A DNA stretch of 20,513 bases. Source: an uncultured bacterium (GTDB lineage Bacteria > Planctomycetota > UBA8108). The stretch covers positions 1 to 20,513 of the forward strand of contig CAJWZY010000005.1 in assembly GCA_913050545.1 (NCBI GenBank), written 5' to 3'. A program made the translations under genes and the position numbers. Positions within the stretch are counted from its first letter, which is position 1, and each line of letters opens with the position of its first letter. The notes below the pieces were generated by a model, which saw nothing but the letters and a program-made list of their open reading frames with translations, was not told the origin of the DNA and searched no databases. Of this stretch, positions 1 through 7,362 are shown one piece after another.

Positions 1-1
1 C

Positions 2-868
2 GCGACCCTGGAATTCAGCGTCAAGCCTGGAGTTGCTCCGCCCCCCCGCCCTCAGCTGGAATCTGCTCCCGCGAGACCTCAAAAGACAAAGCCTGCTGAT
101 GGGGCAAGGGTCTACCTCGGTGTGCGCCTGGCTGCGATTCCTCCAAGCCTTGCCTCGCATCTCAAGCTCTCCGCCAACGAAGGAGTGCTGGTAGAAAAAA
201 CTCTTCCGGGCTCACCGGCTTACGAGGCCAACCTCCAGAAACATGACGTCATCCTGCAGGTGGCTGGCAAAGCCGTCACCTCCAGCAGGAAAAACGGCAA
301 TACGGGCACTATCATCTTCCCCGAAGAATTCAGGGATCTGCAGCTGCGGGGAATTCGGGGGGGGATCACCGGGGGGCTCAGGATCGAATCCCTCGAATCG
401 CTCTTTGGAAATTCCCGTGACGGTGTCACCTCGAACCTCCATCAATTGATCGCTGCAAAACGGCCCGGCGAAGAGGTTGAGCTAAGCATTGTCCGGGCGG
501 GCGAAAAAAAGACGGTCAGGGTCACCCTGGCGACCGATCCCGCAACAAAGCGGTCCCCCCCAGGGGCTTCTCGCCGCGGGAACCTCGGCAACTCTTCGGT
601 TTCTTCATCGGTCACTGTCAGCGATGGAGACCTGACGGTTACCGTCAGGGAAAACAATGGCAGGAAAACCTTCTCGGTACGCCGCGGCAAGGAGGTGATC
701 GCTGACAATGAGCCGTGGGAATCTCTCGATAAGATGCCTGCGGACATCCAGGAAAGCGTCAGGCGTCTGAAGGTGCGTTCATCCCGTGGCTCGGGAAGCG
801 GCGGCGGCCCCATTCCCCCCAGGGAAAAGAAAAAACCGCCCCGCGAAGAAAAAAAGAAGCCTATCTGA
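2..868 (+). CDS. PDZ-domain protein, 5' end outside window
   Basis: The reading frame is open from the first complete codon of the window, so the gene begins upstream and only its C-terminal part is seen. A Pro-rich linker (about codons 10-35) leads into a PDZ domain that opens with VYLGVRL and continues with a GVLV...PGSPAYEANL...DVILQVAGKAV core. The closing PDZ helix and strands (HQLIAAKRPGEEVELSIVRAGEK) come only after an insertion of about 50 residues rich in Gly and Phe. A Ser-rich, beta-prone module follows (VTVSDGDLTVTVRENNGRK), and the protein ends in a Lys/Pro/Glu-rich low-complexity tail. PDZ domains of this kind usually bind C-terminal peptides in the periplasm, often joined to a protease. 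No protease domain is visible here, so the catalytic part, if any, lies upstream. The substrate is unknown. The next gene starts 66 bases later on the same strand. Confidence 0.8.
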   Translation, partial: ATLEFSVKPGVAPPPRPQLESAPARPQKTKPADGARVYLGVRLAAIPPSLASHLKLSANEGVLVEKTLPGSPAYEANLQKHDVILQVAGKAVTSSRKNGNTGTIIFPEEFRDLQLRGIRGGITGGLRIESLESLFGNSRDGVTSNLHQLIAAKRPGEEVELSIVRAGEKKTVRVTLATDPATKRSPPGASRRGNLGNSSVSSSVTVSDGDLTVTVRENNGRKTFSVRRGKEVIADNEPWESLDKMPADIQESVRRLKVRSSRGSGSGGGPIPPREKKKPPREEKKKPI

Positions 869-903
869 GCGGAACGCCCCCGGCACGCTGGGTTTTTACC
901 GCT

Positions 904-920
904 CACCCCCCACGGGGGTG
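904..920 (+). other. Short GC hairpin before the PLP-enzyme gene
   Basis: A perfect 7-bp stem (CACCCCC / GGGGGTG) with a 3-base loop sits between the PDZ gene and the start codon at 935. No T-run follows it, so it is not a standard intrinsic terminator. It could be a stability or processing element, or a weak terminator. Confidence 0.35.
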
Positions 921-934
921 CTATTGTAGCTGCC

Positions 935-2095
935 ATGAAAAACGGTCACGGTACGCTGGATGAAAACGCCTACCATCTCCACAAGCTGGAGAGCCTGGAA
1001 AGCCCCTGCCTCGTGGTCTACCAGGAGCTGGTTGAAGAAAACCTGGCGATCCTCCAGCGGGAGATCGAGGAGCTCATCCCCGGTGAGGGGCTCAGCTGCC
1101 TGCGGCCGCATGTAAAGACCCACAAGTCCTCCTGGGCCACCCGCCTCCAGCTTGAGCGGGGCATCGACAAGTTCAAATGCAGCCCCAATGAGCTCGATAT
1201 GCTGACCGAAGAGGGAGCCCGGGACATCTTCGTCGCCTATCCTCCCCTGCGGCCGCTGGCTGAGAAGATCGCCCGCGCCGTATCACAGGATCGAGGGCTG
1301 CGAATCCTGGCCCAGGTTTCCCGCATCGAACACGCCGAGTTCCTGGCAGAGGCCGCCGGCAGGCATGATGTTGACCTTCACTACCTCATCGACATCGACG
1401 TCGGTGACCACCGAACCGGATTGCAACCCCCTGAAGCCAGGGCCCTGCTGAAAGCCCTCCAGGATGACGACAGGCTCTCCAGGATCCACTGTGAGGGGCT
1501 CCATGCCTACGATGGGCACAATCATTCCTCCTGCCCGCAGGAACGCAAAGAGTGCGGATACGAGGCGATGGAGAGCGTGGTGAGCGTTCTTGGTGAGCTG
1601 GAAGAGGATGGAAACCAGCTGAAGCGCCTCGTTGTGGGAGGCACCCCCGGCTCCCTGCCCTGTCTCGAGGCACTCGCCAGGAGGAATGACATCGAGGCGG
1701 ATATCGAGATCTCGCCTGGAACCTTTATCTACTGGGACACCCGCTACGATGAGCTGATGCCCGGACGCTTCCGGCTCGCGGCGCTCATCCTCGCGCGGGT
1801 CATGGACCAGCCCACCCCACGAAGAATTACCCTCGATCTCGGCCACAAGCGCTGGGGAATCGACCAGGGACCTGTACACCTCTTTTCCAGTCCCGGCCTC
1901 GAGGTCGTCAAGGTAAGTGAAGAACATACCGTGCTCGAGCATGACGGCAACTCCACCCTGGCCATAGGAGATCCTGTCCTCATAGCCCCCCGGCACGTCT
2001 GCGCAACAGTCAATCTCTGGGAGGAGTTCCACCTCGTCGCCGCAAACGGGCAGCTGCAAGGTGAGCCTCTCGCAGTAACCGCGAGAAACCGTTGA
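935..2095 (+). CDS. D-serine dehydratase / D-threonine aldolase-like PLP enzyme
   Basis: This is a fold-type III PLP enzyme of the alanine racemase-like TIM-barrel plus beta-domain family (386 aa, normal length). The N-terminal motif LRPHVKTHKS (about residues 56-65) carries the expected PLP lysine, K61. GGTPGS (235-240) and SPGTFIYWD (260-268) match the phosphate-binding and substrate regions. Near the C-terminus PRHVCATVNL (352-361) supplies the His-x-Cys pair, H354 and C356, that binds zinc in eukaryotic-type D-serine dehydratases; this favours a D-amino-acid lyase/dehydratase role over simple racemisation. The substrate (D-Ser, D-Thr or a related 3-hydroxy D-amino acid) cannot be read from sequence. 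No strong Shine-Dalgarno precedes the ATG. The stop codon TGA at 2093 lies inside the sequence just ahead of the methyltransferase gene, so the two are probably co-transcribed. Confidence 0.85.
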   Translation: MKNGHGTLDENAYHLHKLESLESPCLVVYQELVEENLAILQREIEELIPGEGLSCLRPHVKTHKSSWATRLQLERGIDKFKCSPNELDMLTEEGARDIFVAYPPLRPLAEKIARAVSQDRGLRILAQVSRIEHAEFLAEAAGRHDVDLHYLIDIDVGDHRTGLQPPEARALLKALQDDDRLSRIHCEGLHAYDGHNHSSCPQERKECGYEAMESVVSVLGELEEDGNQLKRLVVGGTPGSLPCLEALARRNDIEADIEISPGTFIYWDTRYDELMPGRFRLAALILARVMDQPTPRRITLDLGHKRWGIDQGPVHLFSSPGLEVVKVSEEHTVLEHDGNSTLAIGDPVLIAPRHVCATVNLWEEFHLVAANGQLQGEPLAVTARNR

Positions 2096-2109
2096 GGGAA
2101 GCAGGGGAA

Positions 2110-2781
2110 ATGGCGAAGAAAACCTGCATCGAGAGGATCCCCGAACCCGAGGTCATGGACGACAGCGAAGAGGCCGGGGTCTACGATGCCGCGGACTTCA
2201 ACCGGGTCAACCGCTCCTGTGCCCGGCGGGTCTGCAAGCTGCTTGGCACTGACCGCGGCCATGCCCTTGACCTCGGAACCGGGCCGGCAGAAATTCCGAT
2301 TCGAATCTGCACCCTGGAGCCGGGCTGGAAGATAACTGCCGTTGATGCCAGCCCTTCGATGCTGCGCCTCGCCCGCCGCCGGGTAAAAGAGGCCGGGTTG
2401 GAGAAACGAATCCGGCTGCTGCGAGCAGACGCAAAGAAGCTCCGGCAGCTGCGGAGAAGCTTTTCAGCCGTTTTCTCAAACAGTCTTCTCCATCACCTGC
2501 ACGACCCTGCCCCCTTCTGGAAGGAAATCAAACGACTCGGCCTTCCCGGGGCAAGCGTGATGATCCAGGATCTGCGAAGGCCGGCAAGCAAGGCGAAGGC
2601 ACGGAAACTGACCCGGCTCCATACCGCAGGCGCCCCTCCACTTCTCAAGCAGCTCTTCTACCAGTCCCTGCTGGCCGCCTTCACCCCGGCGGAGGTGAGA
2701 GCCCAGCTCTGTGCTGCAGGCCTGGACCTCAAGGTCAGGGCCACCACCGACCGCCACCTGGTAGCCAGTGGGCGATTGTAG
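2110..2781 (+). CDS. SAM-dependent class I methyltransferase
   Basis: The Rossmann-fold methyltransferase signature is clear. Motif I ALDLGTGPAEIPIRI is followed by ITAVDASPSMLRLAR (the acidic residue binding the SAM ribose), an acidic motif LLRADAKKL, and a motif IV region FSAVFSNSLLHHLHDP. At 223 aa it is a compact UbiE/Methyltransf_11-type enzyme, and the acceptor is unknown. I chose the ATG at 2110, which has a purine-rich GAGGGA 10 bases upstream. A TTG at 2092 in the same frame would overlap the preceding stop codon and add 6 residues. The tight coupling to the PLP-enzyme gene suggests a shared transcript. No residues specific for small-molecule, rRNA or protein substrates were recognised. 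Confidence 0.8.
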   Translation: MAKKTCIERIPEPEVMDDSEEAGVYDAADFNRVNRSCARRVCKLLGTDRGHALDLGTGPAEIPIRICTLEPGWKITAVDASPSMLRLARRRVKEAGLEKRIRLLRADAKKLRQLRRSFSAVFSNSLLHHLHDPAPFWKEIKRLGLPGASVMIQDLRRPASKAKARKLTRLHTAGAPPLLKQLFYQSLLAAFTPAEVRAQLCAAGLDLKVRATTDRHLVASGRL

Positions 2782-2799
2782 AGAGCCTGCACTTCCTCC

Positions 2800-2828
2800 T
2801 TGACGAATATCTTCAAAACAGTTAGCTC
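2800..2828 (+). promoter_or_regulatory. Weak candidate promoter for the alcohol dehydrogenase gene
   Basis: TTGACG (2800-2805, 5 of 6 to the sigma-70 -35) is followed after 17 bases by TAGCTC, a poor -10. It lies in the 85-base gap before the gene starting at 2867, which otherwise might be expressed by read-through. Confidence 0.3.
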
Positions 2829-2866
2829 GGTCTTTCTGTAAGAGAAACCCGCAAAGGAAAGAATCT

Positions 2867-4033
2867 TTGTCGATATCGCAGAATTCCTATCTGGGCAGAG
2901 GAGTACTGGCCCAGCTCGCAGATGTCATCCGTAGAGCTTCTCCACGATCCGTTTTCCTGGTGAAAAGCCCCGGCGCCTACAAGGCTTCCGGGGCGGAGCC
3001 CCTGGTTGAAAAGGCCCTCGCCGGCCTCGAAACCATCTCCTTCGACAGCTTTACTCCGAACCCCAAATGGAGCGACATCATGGTGGCGCTGGAGCTCTTA
3101 AGGAAGAACTCCTGTGACCTCATCCTCGCTGTAGGAGGCGGGAGTGCTATCGACATCGGGAAAATGGTCAGTTTCCTGGCTCTTCAGCCCTCCGCCCCTG
3201 AAACCTATCTGCAAGCCGGCGTGAGACCAGCTGAGCCGGTCATACCCCTGGTAGCGATCCCCACTACCGCGGGATCAGGCAGCGAAGCCACCCATTTCGC
3301 GGTGGTCTATTATGAAGGAAAAAAATATTCCGTAGCCCACGAGGACATCCTCCCACGCTACTGCCTGGTCGATTCAAGCCTTACCGACAGCCTTCCACCG
3401 CTTTGGAGTGCCGCGAGCGGCCTCGACGCATTCTGCCAGGCGGTTGAATCGATGTGGGCGGTCCAATCCGATGATGAATCTACGGCCTGTTCCAGGAAAG
3501 CCATCGCCCTGGCCTTCGACCAGCTCGCGGTCGCCTCCACCAGTCCTACCCAGGCAAGCCGTGACGCCATGTGTGAAGCCTCCCACCTCGCTGGCAAGGC
3601 CATCAACATCTCAAAGACAACCGCATGCCATGCCCTGTCCTATACGATGACCTCGATGCTGGGAATCCCCCACGGCCACGCAGTCGCCATGACCCTCGGA
3701 GCCGTTATGGCTTACAACTACGGTGTCGGTGAGGACGATTGTAATGACCCCAGGGGGTGTGAACATGTACGCGCAAGGATCGATGAGATCCTGCAATTGC
3801 TCGGAACAACCGACATCGAGGAGGGACGGGAGAGAATAGACTCCCTCATCGAATCGACCGGGCTGACCACCTCTCTCACCGCTATCGGCATTACAGGTGC
3901 CGAGGCTCTCGAGGAACTCGCCGATGGGGTCAACGCTGAGCGCCTTGGAAACAACCCGAGAAAATTTACCCGCGATGGGATTCTCTCCATGCTGCAGGAG
4001 CTGCAGTCACGAAGTCATCCCGGAGAGAGCTGA
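2867..4033 (+). CDS. Iron-type alcohol dehydrogenase, phosphonoacetaldehyde reductase-like
   Basis: This is a group III (Fe-ADH) dehydrogenase of 388 aa. The N-terminal NAD(P)-binding half has FTPNPKWSD (62-70) and the dinucleotide loop AVGGGSAIDIGK (88-99), then IPTTAGSGSE (131-140). The C-terminal helical half has GLDAFCQAVES (185-195), AGKAINISKTTACH (242-255) and GIPHGHAV (266-273). By position against FucO the metal ligands would be D187, Q191, H255 and H269, so the usual second-ligand His is Gln. The phrase AGKAINISKTT and the Gln resemble, from memory, the phosphonoacetaldehyde reductase (PhpC-like) branch. No phosphonate genes accompany it, so the aldehyde substrate stays open. The start is a TTG at 2867 with a good ribosome-binding site (AAGGAAAG, 5 bases upstream) and no in-frame ATG nearby. 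It converges with nrdA, 17 bases apart. Confidence 0.82.
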   Translation: MSISQNSYLGRGVLAQLADVIRRASPRSVFLVKSPGAYKASGAEPLVEKALAGLETISFDSFTPNPKWSDIMVALELLRKNSCDLILAVGGGSAIDIGKMVSFLALQPSAPETYLQAGVRPAEPVIPLVAIPTTAGSGSEATHFAVVYYEGKKYSVAHEDILPRYCLVDSSLTDSLPPLWSAASGLDAFCQAVESMWAVQSDDESTACSRKAIALAFDQLAVASTSPTQASRDAMCEASHLAGKAINISKTTACHALSYTMTSMLGIPHGHAVAMTLGAVMAYNYGVGEDDCNDPRGCEHVRARIDEILQLLGTTDIEEGRERIDSLIESTGLTTSLTAIGITGAEALEELADGVNAERLGNNPRKFTRDGILSMLQELQSRSHPGES

Positions 4034-4050
4034 AGAACCTGCCTGGAAAA

Positions 4051-7000
4051 CTACTGGCAGGCTTCGCATTCCTCCCCATTCTGCATCGCCTCGAGCGAGC
4101 AGGCCTGCTGCTCCTCCTCGGTGTACTCGCCCTTCACCACATCCTTTACATCTTTCTTCACCGAGACCGTGGCTTTCTCAATATTGGTCGCCGCGGTGGT
4201 GCGCAGGTAATAGGTGGTCTTCAGCCCCGAACGCCAGGCATCCCTGTACATGTGGGAGAGAGCCTTGAGGTCCGGAGTGGCCAGGAAGAGGTTCAGCGAT
4301 TGCGACTGGTCGATCCATTTCTGACGGCGGGCAGCCGCAGCGATTAACGCGCTATAGGGAACACTGAAAGCCGTCTTGTACAGGGCCTTGAGCCGGTCAG
4401 GAATGGCCGGGATATCATCGAGCTCTCCATCGAAATACTTGAGCTTGTCGATCATCTCCTGGCCCCAGAGTCCTTCCTTCTTCAGGTCCCTGACGAGGTG
4501 CTTGTTGAGCACAATGAAATCCCCGGACAGGTTGCTCTTGACGAACAGGTTCTTGAAGTGCGGTTCGATACAGGGCGAGCTTCCCATGATATTGCTGATC
4601 GTAGCAGTCGGGGCGATCGCCAGGACGTTGCTGTTTCGCATTCCCTGCTGGAGGATCTTCTCTTTGAGGAAATCCCAGTTCTTTCGGCTTCCCCTGGGAA
4701 CATCGACGGGGACTCCCCTCTCTTCTTCAAGCAGGTCAATGCTGTCCTGTGGCAGGATGCCGCGAGACCATTTGGAGTTCTCATAGGTCGAATAGCTGCC
4801 ACGCTCGGCAGCCAGGTCACTGGATGCCTCGTAAGCGTAGTAGGCGATCGATTCCATGAACTCATCGTTGAACTCAACCGCTTCCGGGGTGTCAAAGGCG
4901 ATCCCTTTCTGATACAGGGAATTCTGCAAGCCCATAACTCCCAGGCCCACAGGCCGATGGCGGAGATTTGCCGTCTGGGCAGGAACGGTCGGGTAGAAAT
5001 TAAGGTCGATGACATTGTCCAGGGCCCGAACGGCAATCCTGACCGTCTCCTTCAGCTTGTCCTCGTCGAGCTCACCGTTTTCATCCAGGTGGTTATCAAG
5101 GACAATCGAGCCGAGATTACAGACTGCCGTCTCATCCTTGCCCGTGTTCAGGGTAATCTCTGTGCAGAGGTTCGAGCTGTGGATCACTCCGGAATGATCC
5201 TGGGGACTGCGGATATTGCACGCATCCTTGAAGGTGATCCAGGGATGGCCTGTTTCAAACAGCATCTGGAGCATCTTCTTCCAGACCTCGATGGCAGGGA
5301 CCGTCTCTCCCTTGATCTCACCCCGTTCGGCCATCTCCTCGTACTCGACGTATTTCTCTTCGAACTTCCGGCCGTAGAGATCATGTAGTTCCGGCACCTC
5401 GCTGGTGCGGAAAAGAGTCCAGTCTTCGCGAGCTTCCATGCGCTTCATGAACAGGTCGGGAATCCAGTTCGCCGTATTCATGTCGTGAGTACGACGGCGG
5501 TCATCTCCGGTGTTGCGACGAAGCTCGAGGAATTCGAAGAGGTCATTGTGCCAGCACTCGAGGTACGCACAACCGGAACCCCTCCGCTTGCCGCCCTGGT
5601 TCACCGCGACCAGCTGGTCGTTGTGCAGCTTGAGAAAGGGAATAACTCCCTGGCTCTCACCGTTGGTCCCGGCAATGTGGCTCCCTGTTCCCCGTACAGA
5701 AGTCCAGCTTCCGCCGAGCCCACCTGCCCATTTAGAGAGATAGGCATTCTCAGCAATCCCCCTCTGCATGATGCTCTCGATCGAGTCATCTACCCAGTAG
5801 AGATAGCAGGAGGAGAGCTGGGAGTGCAACGTGCCGGAGTTGAACAACGTCGGGGTGGAGGAACAGAACCTTCGGCTCTTGTAGAGATCGTAGAGCCCCG
5901 CAACACGGTCTTCCTTTTGATCGCCTTCGTTCAGGCAGAGTCCCATGGAGACCCGCAGCCAGAAAATCTGGGGGGTCTCGAAACGCGTACCTGACCCCTT
6001 GGTCTTATCCATCAGCAGATAGCGGTCATAGAGCGTCTGGATCCCGAGGTAATCGAAGTACAGGTCGGCAGACGGATCGAGGATCTTGCTCAATTTCTTG
6101 AGGTCGTATTTTCTAAGTTCCGGCGACAGGCGCCCCAGGGCGATGCCCTTCTCGATATAGATCGGCAGGTAACGCTGGTGGAACTCCTTTAAAGCGCCGA
6201 TTCCGTCCTTCAGGACATCCCAGCCCAGCACCTCCTCGTAGATATAGCTGCAGAGGATCCGGCCGGAGAAACATGCGAAATCGGCATCTTTCTCGATCAA
6301 GGCCTTGGCATTGAGGATGATCGTCATCCTGAGATCTTCCTCGGTGATCCCATCGAACATCGACCGTCTCAACTCCTGGATGATCTCCTCCTCGCTTAGA
6401 CAGAGGTCCAGGTCGATCAGCGCAAAACGAACACGGGCCACGAGGTCTGCTCCATCCCACAGGTAGGTAGAGTCGTCCTCGCGCGTGACCACCACCATCG
6501 AGGTCTGGGTATCGGCATCTTCACCGGTGGCGCCCTCTTCCTCTTCACGCTCATCCTGGCGCATGAGCGCACGCTCTGCCCGGTAGAGTATGTAGGCTTC
6601 GGCAACCTTGTAGTGCCCCAGCTCCATCAGGGCCTCCTGCACCATGTCCTGCACTTCCTCGATGTGGATGAAGGACTGTCCGGTGGAGGTGACCACCTCG
6701 GAAACCTTATCAGCAACTTTGACTGCGGGCGTAGAGTCCATCTGCAGCGACAGGAACGCCTTGCGCACCGCGACCTCAATCTTGTCCGAATTCCAGGGCA
6801 CCACGTGCGTATTGCGCCGGATCACCCGCAAGGTATTCACCTCGGGCCGGCCGCCGGAAAACTGGCTCGCATTGTGGAAAACGAAGCTTCTGGCGACATC
6901 GTAGGCGCTGTTCTCAACAAGTGCCTTTTCGATCTGAAGGTTGAGGTCCTGGATCGACAGCCTCCCCGCCTCCCCAGCCTCGATCAGCTTCTCTAGATGC

Positions 7001-7311
7001 ACCGCGACCTCTCGCGTAATCCTCGCTACGAATTCACGGTTCTCGGCCGTGAAGACCTCGGCCTCATTTTTCTCGGTCTCACTCTTCACGCGAATCAGGC
7101 TGGTGAGTGCTTTGCCGATCGCCTCGGCAACCTCGGTGAAAAGAAGCTCCTTCTCCCCCTGGGGAGTCGAGAGTCTCACCTCTCTTGAGGTGGAGAAGTC
7201 ATCTTCTCCGAGAGCCTCCGCCCAATTGAACCCCGGACGTGCATCTTCGGGTTCATCCACATAACGCTGTAGAAGGATATCCTGTTGCAGGGACGAATTT
7301 CTGTAGCTCAT
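4051..7311 (-). CDS. nrdA: Class I ribonucleoside-diphosphate reductase, alpha subunit
   Basis: NrdA reduces ribonucleoside diphosphates to deoxyribonucleotides with the radical-generating NrdB subunit, encoded just upstream in the same operon. All catalytic elements are present: C502 in SSCYL, NLCTE (N714, C716, E718), C731 in AVCNLGS, the radical-transfer tyrosines Y1034-Y1035, and the C-terminal redox pair in GEECEACQ (C1082, C1085). At 1086 aa it is far longer than the E. coli protein (about 760). The extra N-terminal region looks like ATP-cone regulatory domains: a degenerate one (about 44-150), a clear one (161-252, from LRVIRR to AERALM) and a third (270-365) equivalent to the single E. 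coli cone. Chlamydial NrdA has a similar length. The ATG at 7311 has GAGGTGAG about 11 bases upstream. The 51-base gap to nrdB holds a strong hairpin. Confidence 0.96.
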   Translation of the reverse strand: MSYRNSSLQQDILLQRYVDEPEDARPGFNWAEALGEDDFSTSREVRLSTPQGEKELLFTEVAEAIGKALTSLIRVKSETEKNEAEVFTAENREFVARITREVAVHLEKLIEAGEAGRLSIQDLNLQIEKALVENSAYDVARSFVFHNASQFSGGRPEVNTLRVIRRNTHVVPWNSDKIEVAVRKAFLSLQMDSTPAVKVADKVSEVVTSTGQSFIHIEEVQDMVQEALMELGHYKVAEAYILYRAERALMRQDEREEEEGATGEDADTQTSMVVVTREDDSTYLWDGADLVARVRFALIDLDLCLSEEEIIQELRRSMFDGITEEDLRMTIILNAKALIEKDADFACFSGRILCSYIYEEVLGWDVLKDGIGALKEFHQRYLPIYIEKGIALGRLSPELRKYDLKKLSKILDPSADLYFDYLGIQTLYDRYLLMDKTKGSGTRFETPQIFWLRVSMGLCLNEGDQKEDRVAGLYDLYKSRRFCSSTPTLFNSGTLHSQLSSCYLYWVDDSIESIMQRGIAENAYLSKWAGGLGGSWTSVRGTGSHIAGTNGESQGVIPFLKLHNDQLVAVNQGGKRRGSGCAYLECWHNDLFEFLELRRNTGDDRRRTHDMNTANWIPDLFMKRMEAREDWTLFRTSEVPELHDLYGRKFEEKYVEYEEMAERGEIKGETVPAIEVWKKMLQMLFETGHPWITFKDACNIRSPQDHSGVIHSSNLCTEITLNTGKDETAVCNLGSIVLDNHLDENGELDEDKLKETVRIAVRALDNVIDLNFYPTVPAQTANLRHRPVGLGVMGLQNSLYQKGIAFDTPEAVEFNDEFMESIAYYAYEASSDLAAERGSYSTYENSKWSRGILPQDSIDLLEEERGVPVDVPRGSRKNWDFLKEKILQQGMRNSNVLAIAPTATISNIMGSSPCIEPHFKNLFVKSNLSGDFIVLNKHLVRDLKKEGLWGQEMIDKLKYFDGELDDIPAIPDRLKALYKTAFSVPYSALIAAAARRQKWIDQSQSLNLFLATPDLKALSHMYRDAWRSGLKTTYYLRTTAATNIEKATVSVKKDVKDVVKGEYTEEEQQACSLEAMQNGEECEACQ

Positions 7312-7333
7312 GTTCTTTTTCTCTCACCTCTTC

Positions 7334-7352
7334 CTCCTGGCCGGGCCAGGAG
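7334..7352 (-). promoter_or_regulatory. Strong hairpin between nrdB and nrdA
   Basis: A perfect 8-bp stem, CTCCTGGC (7334-7341) with GCCAGGAG (7345-7352), closes a 3-base loop. In the minus-strand mRNA the 3' arm contains the AGGAG of an AGGAGG element lying 21 bases before the nrdA ATG. A second purine tract, GAGGTGAG, closer to the ATG is left free. There is no U-run, so it is not a terminator. It could protect an mRNA end or set the NrdA:NrdB ratio. Confidence 0.5.
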
Positions 7353-7362
7353 CAAACTTCTC

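Noticed and set aside
1283..2059. 258-codon minus-strand frame inside the PLP-enzyme gene
   Set aside because: It is antisense to a clear conserved gene, and its composition mirrors that gene.
4038..4061. Bidirectional terminator between the dehydrogenase and nrdA
   Set aside because: CCTGCC/GGCAGG forms a 6-bp stem with a 12-base loop, but neither strand has a following U-run, and the right arm lies in the nrdA coding sequence.
4498..5388. 296-codon plus-strand frame inside nrdA
   Set aside because: It is a long antisense shadow of the GC-rich nrdA coding sequence and shows no protein family features.
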